DNA of 6,530 nucleotides, from contig CAMJGB010000107.1 in assembly GCA_946405115.1 (NCBI GenBank), positions 1 to 6,530 of the forward strand, read 5' to 3'. The notes under the pieces were generated by a model. That model was not told the origin of the DNA and did no database searches. It was given only the letters and a program-made list of their open reading frames with translations. Source of the DNA: an uncultured Clostridia bacterium (GTDB lineage Bacteria > Bacillota > Clostridia > Saccharofermentanales > Saccharofermentanaceae). The position numbers and the translations under genes are program-made. Shown here one piece after another: positions 1 to 6,123 of the stretch (position 1 is its first letter; the number at the start of each line of letters is the position of its first letter).

Positions 1-233
1 AGAAGAACAAGCTTTACGCAGGTGACGTTCTTAATGTATTAAAGCCGAACGGATATGAAGCACCCATCCGCGCTTCCGTCATTACTGATAAGGACGGCAA
101 TGCACTTGAGAGCGTGCCTCATCCCGGTACTGAATTCAATGTAAGATTTGAAAGGGAATGCGATCTTCCGGAGCTTACGTTCCTGTCCCGTGACGGTGAC
201 AAGGACGGCGGAATCGACCCTATGTCCAAGTAA
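1..233 (+). CDS. U32-family peptidase, C-terminal fragment (5' end outside window)
   Basis: The reading frame starting at position 3 is open from the window edge to a TAA at 231-233 and encodes the last 76 residues of a longer protein. It begins KNKLYAGDVLNVLKPNGYE and continues with a DKDGN turn and a VPHPGTEFNVRF strand. This follows the small beta-barrel domain that closes many U32 (YegQ/YrrO-like) proteins: a G-D-x-L-x-(x)2-P-x-G opening, a D-x-x-G turn and a P-H-P-G segment before the last strand. Some U32 relatives act in prephenate-dependent tRNA hydroxylation (TrhP), others are annotated as collagenase-like; the fragment cannot distinguish these because the catalytic part is outside. 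The tail after the barrel is acidic and glycine-rich (SRDGDKDGG) and looks like a disordered extension. The gene converges on the AI-2E permease gene with only 15 nt between stop codons and no clear terminator. The family call rests on motif memory alone. Confidence 0.72.
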   Translation, partial: KNKLYAGDVLNVLKPNGYEAPIRASVITDKDGNALESVPHPGTEFNVRFERECDLPELTFLSRDGDKDGGIDPMSK

Positions 234-248
234 TTTACTGTTTGCTGA

Positions 249-1454
249 TTACTTTTCTGCCGTAACAGGCTTCTTCACATCGGAATCATCATTCTTCATG
301 AACTTCTCGAGCGCCCTTGAAAGGAACGACGAGAACTTCTTGTCGATGCCGAATACCTTGCAGATATCAAGGATGATGATGAAGACTACAGGTCCGAGCA
401 GGAATCCTACGGCACCCCAGATATAGACACCGGAAGCCATGGAGATGAGCATGAGCAGGGGATGTAAGTGAAGTGACTTACCGACTACTGCAGGCTCTAA
501 GAATCGTCTTATAACGGTCATGATGGTCATCGCGATTACGATGATGACAGCACCACGGTAATTGCCGTGTACAACGCAGTAAACGATGACAGGCACCATC
601 GTGGCGGAGATACCGAGAACAGGGAGGAAGTCTAAGATCGCAGTAACGAGAGCGAGTACCAAAGCATACTCGATGCCTGCGAAGTAGAATGCTATCCAGG
701 ACTCAGCCATTGTAACGATCAAGAGGAGCAGATATCCGCCCAAAGCTCTGAACAATGTTGCTGAGAGGTTATTAACGAGATCCAAAGATGATCTTCTGAA
801 CGAGTGGTTGGGAACGGACTTCATGTACATCTTAAGAACGTAAGGTCCGTCGCTTAAGAAGTAGTAGCCGCTCATGAATACGCTTATGACAACGAAGATT
901 CCGTAAGGAATGTTGCCGATGATGCCCCAGATGGAGCTTATTGTCTTGCCTACGATGTCAGGAATGTAGCTTATGATGGAATCCTGGTTCTCGAGAAGGT
1001 AGTTAAGAACGTTCTCGATAACGGAGTCCTTGATGATACCGCCTCTACTCTCAGAGAGCTGGAGGAGCATGTCGCTTAACTTTCCTGAGTCAGAAAGCGT
1101 AACTGCAAATACCTGAATGGCAGTAAACGCCTTTGTTCCCTGTACGAAGAGAGTGAAGATACCGAATGCAGCTGCAAGGATAACGACAGCTACGAGAACG
1201 AAGTAGATGGCATTCTCGATAGCTTTCTTCTTTTTGCTCGTGAAAGTCGGGCTTTTCGATCTGATCTTGACGATGGGGCTTGCCAAGGCGTGCGCAGTCT
1301 TCGCAAGAAGGAATCCTATGAGAAACGGTACCAATACGGATACGACTCTCGTCGCGAAGTAAAGCAGAACCGCTGATACAAGTGCGATGAGGACGTATTT
1401 TATTATGCTCATGACCGTAGCACGGTCTTTTATGTATCTCTCGTTGTCGTTCAA
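249..1454 (-). CDS. AI-2E family permease, YtvI-like (401 aa, TTG start)
   Basis: This is a polytopic inner-membrane protein of the AI-2E transporter (UPF0118/PerM) superfamily, whose members include autoinducer-2 exporters, Na+/H+ antiporters and the sporulation protein YtvI; the substrate here is unknown. Hydrophobic segments lie at about residues 17-56 (two helices), 84-106, 174-200, 233-258, 262-292, 300-314 and 333-366. A long amphipathic stretch at about 107-172 separates the third helix from the rest, as is usual for the family. Signature pieces are DFLPVLG (275-281), the RRFLEPAVVGKSL block (316-328) followed by HPLLMLIS, and a Gly-rich last hairpin ending GPVVF; this order and spacing resemble YtvI most. 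The C-terminus is a charged cytoplasmic tail. Length is normal, slightly longer than YtvI. The TTG start is preferred because AAAGGAG lies 7 nt upstream; the next ATG (codon 15, at 1412) has no such site. The start overlaps the upstream stop as TTGA, indicating translational coupling. Confidence 0.9.
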   Translation of the reverse strand: MNDNERYIKDRATVMSIIKYVLIALVSAVLLYFATRVVSVLVPFLIGFLLAKTAHALASPIVKIRSKSPTFTSKKKKAIENAIYFVLVAVVILAAAFGIFTLFVQGTKAFTAIQVFAVTLSDSGKLSDMLLQLSESRGGIIKDSVIENVLNYLLENQDSIISYIPDIVGKTISSIWGIIGNIPYGIFVVISVFMSGYYFLSDGPYVLKMYMKSVPNHSFRRSSLDLVNNLSATLFRALGGYLLLLIVTMAESWIAFYFAGIEYALVLALVTAILDFLPVLGISATMVPVIVYCVVHGNYRGAVIIVIAMTIMTVIRRFLEPAVVGKSLHLHPLLMLISMASGVYIWGAVGFLLGPVVFIIILDICKVFGIDKKFSSFLSRALEKFMKNDDSDVKKPVTAEK

Positions 1455-2446
1455 AAGCAGACTCCTTTAAGAAGTAAGATCCACACTGTGGCAAATACTC
1501 CGATGGTCAATAATAGTGACAGATTAACGCTCTTGTCAAAGGCAGGGATGATCTCGTCGTCCTCTGTGCCCGTAACCTCATGTCTTGCGGAAATCGCGAA
1601 TGAATCGAGAACCCTTATGAAGAACAGCAAAAGTACCATTCCCATGAAGAACGAAGGCAGGGATGAGTAGAAATAAGTGGAGCCTATATCCGCATATGTC
1701 TGCACCTCGTAAATGTCGATGCGAGAGAGTGTCTCGGGAAGATACATCTCAGTAAGACCCATGGAAACAAGGCAGAGGAAAGGTCCCCACATGTTGTGAA
1801 TGCGTGATCTTAAGAAGCAGCACCAGATTCCTGTCGCGATGAGAGCGAGGATTGATGTGTAATCCATCTTAAAAAGAACGAAGCTTGTTGTGATTACAAC
1901 GTATGCCTGAAGTCTGTCGGTGCTCTTAAATCTTGTCCAAAGAAGACCGAAGAAGAAAATCGCTGCTCCGAATGCGGGAATTACTATGTCACTTAAGATG
2001 GAAAGGATAACGGCTTCCTTGCCCGAGGGCTCCGTATGGAAGAATACGGGGTAGATGGAAGACCTTGAGAATCTTAATGTTACCCATGCCATGATGTTAT
2101 AAAGCGGCACACGTACCATCATGAGGGGAATGCCGGAAAGGAAAGACAGGATAAGTACTCCGACTCCCGTGTAGCGGCCGACGGGTCTGTCCTCGATGCC
2201 CCTTGCGCAGAATACTGCGGGGAATACGAGTGCCGTAAGCGTGATGATTATCATGAAGAATGAGCATCCTACGAGGCTTGTCACGGGGAAAGGCGTCTCG
2301 GTGTCCTTAAGAAGGCATCTGATGAAGAAGATGACCGCCGTGATAAGCGAGAAAAGCATGACAGGCCAGCCCCAGGTCATTACGCGGGGACGGCCGAAAT
2401 TGTGCTTAAGGATTGCTAATGTGTTGTTCTCTTTGTTATCGCCCAT
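1451..2446 (-). CDS. Polytopic membrane protein, apparently a catalytically degenerate CPBP-like protein (331 aa)
   Basis: I do not recognise this as a named gene. The protein has about eight to nine hydrophobic segments: roughly 24-45, 57-79, 92-115, 145-170, 179-192, 196-213, 219-235, 262-283 and 307-327. The middle part (152-232) follows the outline of the CPBP/CAAX-protease (Abi, PF02517) core. SDIVIPAFGAAIFFFGLLW stands where the family has P-x-x-E-E-x-x-F-R-G-x-L; a following helix ends FVLFKMD where F-x-x-x-H is expected; and MWGPFLCLVSMGL stands where I-W-x-P-I-x-x-H-x-x-x-N is expected. The two Glu, the Arg and both His are all replaced (Gly-Ala, Phe, Lys/Met, Val), so protease activity is unlikely if the homology is real. 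An acidic loop (294-298) precedes the last helix. The ATG at 2446 begins 1 nt after the upstream stop with no good Shine-Dalgarno, so translation probably depends on re-initiation. Alternative: an unrelated membrane protein of unknown function. Confidence 0.85.
   Translation of the reverse strand: MGDNKENNTLAILKHNFGRPRVMTWGWPVMLFSLITAVIFFIRCLLKDTETPFPVTSLVGCSFFMIIITLTALVFPAVFCARGIEDRPVGRYTGVGVLILSFLSGIPLMMVRVPLYNIMAWVTLRFSRSSIYPVFFHTEPSGKEAVILSILSDIVIPAFGAAIFFFGLLWTRFKSTDRLQAYVVITTSFVLFKMDYTSILALIATGIWCCFLRSRIHNMWGPFLCLVSMGLTEMYLPETLSRIDIYEVQTYADIGSTYFYSSLPSFFMGMVLLLFFIRVLDSFAISARHEVTGTEDDEIIPAFDKSVNLSLLLTIGVFATVWILLLKGVCF
1462..1468 (-). promoter_or_regulatory. Shine-Dalgarno site that fixes the TTG start of the AI-2E permease
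   Basis: On the minus strand AAAGGAG is followed by a 7-nt spacer and TTG (1454-1452). The site lies inside the final codons of the upstream gene (Lys-Gly-Val-Cys-Phe-stop), so a ribosome finishing that gene is already in place. This decides for the TTG over the in-frame ATG 42 nt further in. Confidence 0.8.
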
Positions 2447-2447
2447 A

Positions 2448-3335
2448 TCAGAAAGCGAGTCCGAACAATTCTATGTAACCCATGAACTGGGATGCGAAAT
2501 AAGGCTCGAGTGCGAGATAAACTGCAGTGCCGAGAGCGAGGAAAGGTCCGAAAGCAAGGTAATCGGGATCATCTGCGAAGTGAACCTGTGACTTGCGCTT
2601 TGCAATCTCACGGCGCTTGGCAACTTTATCCTTGGCTTCTTCGATCTCCTTCTTCTCCTGAGCCTTACGCATGTACTTTCTGATAAGAAGAGGGATCGCG
2701 AAGAATACGGCAACGATAATGCCTACGTAGATCGTAATGATGATTCCGTAGCAACCTACGATGAGACCGCATGCGGCAAGAAGCTTCATGTCGCCCTGGC
2801 CCATGCCTTCCTTGCCGAGGAATGTTACGCACAGGAAGTTGATGAGGAAGAGCACTCCACCTCCCGCAACTGCTGCGATAACCCTGTTAAGAAGGGGGAT
2901 CCACCACTTAACGTCTGCGGAAAACCATACATCTGACTCGAAGAAATCGGCAACGATCATCATGAGACCGATTGCAGCGAGGGCCAAAGAGCACTCGTCG
3001 GGGATGATGCGGTTAAGTCTGTCTGACATCATTACGATAACGATAATGGGTGTCGACAGCACTACTGCAAGCACGTGGAACGGGTGTGCGGGAACAATAT
3101 ACGTATTAAAGCTGAATATAACGAAAAGCGTGTATATCATCGCGCAGAATACCGCTGACAGCACGCCGTGGGGGATAAACTTCATTCTCTTCGAGAGGCG
3201 GAAATCGGGGTCTGTCTCCTTAACACCATAGTCCTGAAGCCACTTCTCCGGTATCTTAGCGAATACAAAAGTCTGTAAATAACCTATTATTGCTCCGAAG
3301 AATGCTGCTATCATTACAGCTGCCCAGAAATTCAT
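2448..3335 (-). CDS. Prepilin peptidase, A24 (GxGD aspartyl) family (295 aa)
   Basis: This is an intramembrane aspartyl protease of the type IV prepilin peptidase family, which removes the leader peptide of prepilin-like proteins at the cytoplasmic face of the membrane. The two catalytic aspartates are visible: D105 in SDRLNRIIPDE and D182 in the G-x-G-x-GD motif GMGQGDMKLL. A C-terminal FGPFLALG (262-269) is the third family block. Hydrophobic segments lie at about 4-26, 57-76, 87-103, 113-130, 147-171, 184-194, 197-217 and 262-276. The N-terminus (GAIIGYLQTFVFAKIPE, 14-30) resembles the start of the usual N-terminal domain (GxxIGSFLNVVxxRLP), but no CxxC pair follows, so the zinc-binding/N-methylation part seems lost. 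An unusual charged Lys/Glu/Arg-rich loop (about 219-256) sits between the GxGD helices and the last block. First gene of a three-gene minus-strand operon. ATG start is preceded by AAAGGG/GGCGG, about 10-13 nt away: acceptable but not optimal. No pilin or assembly ATPase gene is in view. Confidence 0.92.
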   Translation of the reverse strand: MNFWAAVMIAAFFGAIIGYLQTFVFAKIPEKWLQDYGVKETDPDFRLSKRMKFIPHGVLSAVFCAMIYTLFVIFSFNTYIVPAHPFHVLAVVLSTPIIVIVMMSDRLNRIIPDECSLALAAIGLMMIVADFFESDVWFSADVKWWIPLLNRVIAAVAGGGVLFLINFLCVTFLGKEGMGQGDMKLLAACGLIVGCYGIIITIYVGIIVAVFFAIPLLIRKYMRKAQEKKEIEEAKDKVAKRREIAKRKSQVHFADDPDYLAFGPFLALGTAVYLALEPYFASQFMGYIELFGLAF

Positions 3336-3375
3336 TCGTGTGTGACCGCCCTTTAAATATCTATATATTTAATAA

Positions 3376-3404
3376 AGTGTAATACAGAATGACCATTTGT
3401 TCAA
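3376..3404 (-). promoter_or_regulatory. Sigma-A-type promoter for the minus-strand membrane-protein operon
   Basis: Read on the minus strand, a -35 box TTGAAC (3404-3399) is followed by 17 nt and a -10 box TACACT (3381-3376); each matches 4 of 6 consensus positions. Transcription would start near 3369, giving a leader of about 33 nt before the prepilin peptidase ATG at 3335. The downstream DNA is very A+T-rich (3354-3375). Spacing is ideal and it is the best candidate in the 127-bp divergent gap, but it is inferred only from motif match. Confidence 0.5.
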
Positions 3405-3405
3405 A

Positions 3406-3434
3406 TTGACCTATCACGGTCTAAAGGTTAAAAT
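3406..3434 (+). promoter_or_regulatory. Sigma-A-type promoter for glycogen phosphorylase
   Basis: TTGACC (3406-3411) is followed by exactly 17 nt and TAAAAT (3429-3434); each box matches 5 of 6 consensus positions. Transcription would start near 3441, leaving a leader of about 22 nt that carries only the ribosome binding site, so no riboswitch can fit. A dyad GACC-N6-GGTC (3408-3421) overlaps the -35 box and spacer and could be an operator. No cre-like (catabolite repression) site was recognised. Confidence 0.75.
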
Positions 3435-3450
3435 TAGTGCAGTTTTTACT

Positions 3451-3457
3451 AGGAGGG
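3451..3457 (+). promoter_or_regulatory. Strong Shine-Dalgarno site deciding the glgP start
   Basis: AGGAGGG lies 5 nt before the ATG at 3463. The open frame could be extended upstream to a TTG at 3397, but that codon lies upstream of the -35 box of the promoter, so the extension would not be transcribed from it. Confidence 0.9.
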
Positions 3458-3462
3458 TCATT

Positions 3463-5850
3463 ATGGCCAAGAACATTACTGCAAAGTTACTTGAAGAGAA
3501 GATGCAGGCTCACATGAGAGCCAGCACCGGACTGCCTCTCGAGATGGCAACACCCGTTGATTACTGGGAAGCATTGTCCAAGACCGTAGTAGAGATCATT
3601 TCAGATGATTTTCTTGCCACAAGAAAGACATATCTCCCTGAGAGACAGGCTCATTACCTTTCAGCCGAGTTCCTTGAGGGAAGATCACTTCTTAACAACC
3701 TTGTAAACCTCGGCATTTACGACCAGGCTAAGGAAGCAATGGAGTCTTTCGGCGTTAATCTTACCGATATCCTCGAAGAAGAGACAGACCCTGCTCTCGG
3801 AAACGGCGGTCTCGGAAGACTTGCTGCATGCTTCATGGATTCATGCGCTACACTTAATCTCCCTGTAGACGGTTACGGAATCCTTTACAGATTCGGACTT
3901 TTCCGTCAGCAGATTGAGAACGGTTTCCAGAAGGAGTATCCGGATTCCTGGATGGAGCACGGCTATCCTTTCACACTCCCCAGATACGACAGAAAGGTCA
4001 AGGTCCACTACAACGACATGGATGTATGGGCTGTTCCTTATGACCTTCCTATCACAGGTTACGGCACAAAGAACATCAACCTTTTGAGACTTTGGAAGGC
4101 TGAGCCTGCTCAGGAGTTCGACTTTAACCTCTTTAACTCACAGAGATTCGATGACGCTGTTATCGAGAGAAACAGAGTTCAGGACATCTGGAGAGTTCTC
4201 TATCCTAACGATTCTTCTTACGACGGTAAGGTACTCCGTGTAAGACAGCAGTACTTCTTCGTATCTGCTTCCTTGCAGGATATCATCAGAAAGTATAAGA
4301 AGGCTCACGGCGACGATCTCCACGATTTCGCTAAGTACAATGTAATCCAGCTTAACGATACTCACCCTGTTATCGGTATCCCCGAGCTTATGAGACTTCT
4401 CGTTGACGAGAACGGCATCAAGTGGGAAGACGCATGGGAGATCACAAAGGATACATTCTGCTATACAAACCACACTGTAATGCAGGAGGCTCTCGAGAGA
4501 TGGGATATCTCCATCTTCAGATTCCTCTTCCCGAGAATCTACGAGATCATCGAGGGTATCAACAACCAGTTCAGAGCTCAGATGTACGAGGCTGGTCTCT
4601 ATTCAGACCTCATCGACAGAATGAGCCCCTTGTCCGACGGTAAGATCCAGATGGCTTGGCTCGCAGTTTACGGTTCTCACTCCGTTAACGGCGTTGCTGC
4701 TCTCCATACTGAGATCCTCAAGGCTGAGACACTCCACGACTGGTATGAGATTTATCCTGAGAAGTTCTCCAACAAGACAAACGGTGTTACACCCAGAAGA
4801 TGGCTCAGAACATGTAACCCCGAGCTTGCAGCTCTCATCACTGACCTTTTGGGTTCCGATCACTGGGTTACACACCTTGACGATCTTAAGGAACTCGAGA
4901 AGTTCGCTGACGATGAGAAAGTATTGAAGAAGTTCCTCAAGGTTAAGAGAGCTCAGAAGGTTGTTCTTGCTGACTACCTCGAGAAGAAGGAAGGCATCAA
5001 GCTCAATCCTGATTCCGTATTCGATATCCAGATCAAGAGACTCCACGAGTACAAGAGACAGCTCCTCAATGCTATCTATGCTCTTAACCTCTACGATCGT
5101 ATCAAGGAGAACCCGAAGCTCGATATGCCTCCGGTAACTATCATCTTCGGTGCTAAGGCAGCTCCCGGATACTTCAGAGCTAAGGCTATCATCAAGTTCA
5201 TCAACGAGATCGCTAAGCTCATCGAGTCCGATCCTAAGGTCAGCAAGAAGCTTAAGGTCGTATTCATCGAGAACTACAACGTATCCAACGGTGAGAAGCT
5301 TTTCCCTGCAGCAGATGTATCTGAGCAGATCTCTACAGCAGGTCTCGAGGCTTCCGGTACAGGTAACATGAAGTTCATGATGAACGGTGCTGTTACACTC
5401 GGTACAATGGACGGCGCTAACGTTGAGATCGCAGAGAACGTCGGTAACGACAACATCTACATCTTCGGTTGCCGCTCACAGGATATGGCTGCTACAAAGG
5501 CTTACTACAACCCTCAGTGGCAGTATGAGAACATCCCCGGCATCAAGAAGGCTCTCGACAGACTCATCGACGGTACATTCAACGATGAGGGAACAGGAAT
5601 GTTCAGAGACCTCTACAACGGCTTGCTCTATGGTGATAACTGGCAGCCCGGCGATCCTTACTATGTATTGGGCGACTTCGACGACTACAGAAAGACAAGA
5701 GACCGCCTCTACAAGGATTACAAGGATGAGATGGCTTGGGCTAAGAAGTGCTGGCTCAACATCGCTAATTCCGGTAAGTTCTCCTCTGATCGTACTATCC
5801 AGGAGTACGCAGACGAGATCTGGAAGGTTAAGCCTATCGCTATCAAGTAA
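3463..5850 (+). CDS. glgP: Glycogen/alpha-glucan phosphorylase, GT35 family (795 aa)
   Basis: This cytoplasmic enzyme removes glucose units from the non-reducing ends of glycogen or maltodextrin with phosphate, releasing glucose 1-phosphate; it depends on pyridoxal phosphate. Numbered from the ATG at 3463, the family landmarks are all present: LGNGGLGRLAACF (112-124), QLNDTHP with D299, NHTVMQEALERW with H337, the phosphate-site block KRLHEYKRQLL containing R526 and K531, and the cofactor signature EASGTGNMKFMMN (629-641) with K637 as the Schiff-base lysine. Length is close to bacterial homologues such as MalP/GlgP (about 800 aa). There is no long N-terminal regulatory extension like that of the animal enzyme around its phosphoserine. 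Codon choice is strongly biased (Arg mostly AGA, Lys almost always AAG, Asn AAC), far more than in the neighbouring membrane genes, pointing to high expression. It has its own promoter, tandem stops (TAA TAG) and terminator, so it is probably monocistronic; no other glycogen genes are adjacent. Confidence 0.98.
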   Translation: MAKNITAKLLEEKMQAHMRASTGLPLEMATPVDYWEALSKTVVEIISDDFLATRKTYLPERQAHYLSAEFLEGRSLLNNLVNLGIYDQAKEAMESFGVNLTDILEEETDPALGNGGLGRLAACFMDSCATLNLPVDGYGILYRFGLFRQQIENGFQKEYPDSWMEHGYPFTLPRYDRKVKVHYNDMDVWAVPYDLPITGYGTKNINLLRLWKAEPAQEFDFNLFNSQRFDDAVIERNRVQDIWRVLYPNDSSYDGKVLRVRQQYFFVSASLQDIIRKYKKAHGDDLHDFAKYNVIQLNDTHPVIGIPELMRLLVDENGIKWEDAWEITKDTFCYTNHTVMQEALERWDISIFRFLFPRIYEIIEGINNQFRAQMYEAGLYSDLIDRMSPLSDGKIQMAWLAVYGSHSVNGVAALHTEILKAETLHDWYEIYPEKFSNKTNGVTPRRWLRTCNPELAALITDLLGSDHWVTHLDDLKELEKFADDEKVLKKFLKVKRAQKVVLADYLEKKEGIKLNPDSVFDIQIKRLHEYKRQLLNAIYALNLYDRIKENPKLDMPPVTIIFGAKAAPGYFRAKAIIKFINEIAKLIESDPKVSKKLKVVFIENYNVSNGEKLFPAADVSEQISTAGLEASGTGNMKFMMNGAVTLGTMDGANVEIAENVGNDNIYIFGCRSQDMAATKAYYNPQWQYENIPGIKKALDRLIDGTFNDEGTGMFRDLYNGLLYGDNWQPGDPYYVLGDFDDYRKTRDRLYKDYKDEMAWAKKCWLNIANSGKFSSDRTIQEYADEIWKVKPIAIK

Positions 5851-5880
5851 TAGCGGAAAGCCTTATTTTACAGGTATTAC

Positions 5881-5916
5881 AAGACCCCGGCAGGTATTAA
5901 CTGCCGGGGTTTTATA
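5881..5916 (+). terminator. Intrinsic terminator of glgP
   Basis: A perfect 10-bp GC-rich stem, ACCCCGGCAG (5884-5893) with CTGCCGGGGT (5901-5910), encloses a 7-nt loop GTATTAA and is followed by TTTAT. Flanking AAG/TTT can lengthen the stem by up to 3 pairs. It lies 31 nt after the glgP stop codon. Confidence 0.93.
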
Positions 5917-6088
5917 TGTGGCTATTATGCTATAAAACGATTTTGAGTGTCTGTTTTTTTGGTGTTTATGACAATTCGGGGATTATTGTCTAGAAATCGC
6001 GTAATGTTATCATTGAATTGTGATCAGTGCTTGACACCTTGGTCACTCTCATAAAAATTTTGCCCGAACTTTTTATGTTGTTGTTTAG
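5917..6088. other. Non-coding intergenic stretch with promoter-like motifs and inverted repeats
   Basis: No credible gene is visible; the longest ATG-started plus-strand frame noted (5968-6054, 28 codons) lacks a ribosome binding site. Plus-strand signals include an extended -10 motif TGC-TATAAA (5928-5936), a perfect -35 hexamer TTGACA at 6031-6036 with only A-rich DNA where a -10 should be (6052-6059), and an inverted repeat GACAAT-N9-ATTGTC (5970-5990). TTGTCTA (5986-5992) is complementary to TAGACAA (6086-6092) at the foot of the next terminator, and TTCGGG (5975-5980) to CCCGAA (6063-6068). These could belong to a small RNA ending at the 6089-6119 terminator, or be chance in A+T-rich DNA. 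Confidence 0.35.
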
Positions 6089-6123
6089 ACAAACCGCTTA
6101 ACCCGAGCGGTTTGTTTTTGTTT
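6089..6123 (+). terminator. Second plus-strand intrinsic terminator, between glgP and the phosphoesterase
   Basis: A perfect 10-bp stem, ACAAACCGCT (6089-6098) with AGCGGTTTGT (6106-6115), has a 7-nt loop TAACCCG and is followed by TTTT-G-TTT. The T-tract is on the plus strand; read the other way the stem is followed by CTAAAC, so it would end the converging phosphoesterase transcript only poorly. Its T-tract reaches the last codon of that gene (stop at 6124-6122). It is either a back-up for glgP or the end of an unannotated short transcript. Confidence 0.85.

Noticed and set aside
228..256. Hairpin AAGTAAT (228-234) with ATTACTT (248-254) between the convergent U32 and permease genes as a terminator
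   Set aside because: The stem is only 7 bp and almost entirely A-T with a 13-nt loop; it would be too weak, and neither strand has a good T-tract after it.
1090..1494. 134-codon minus-strand frame overlapping the permease and CPBP-like genes
   Set aside because: Out of frame with two convincing membrane proteins; its Arg/His/Cys-rich translation is typical of a shadow frame.
3397..3462. N-terminal extension of glgP to a TTG at 3397 (22 extra residues)
   Set aside because: The extension covers the whole promoter, has no ribosome binding site and does not look like a phosphorylase N-terminus; the ATG at 3463 has AGGAGGG at 5-nt spacing.
3441..3462. Riboswitch or attenuator in the glgP leader
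   Set aside because: The predicted leader is only about 22 nt and is mostly the ribosome binding site.
4138..5046. Long minus-strand open frames (111 and 147 codons) opposite glgP
   Set aside because: They are by-products of the biased codon use of glgP, show no ribosome binding sites, and their translations have no domain character.
5968..6054. 28-codon ATG-started plus-strand frame in the intergenic region
   Set aside because: No Shine-Dalgarno sequence in front (T-rich DNA) and no recognisable protein character.
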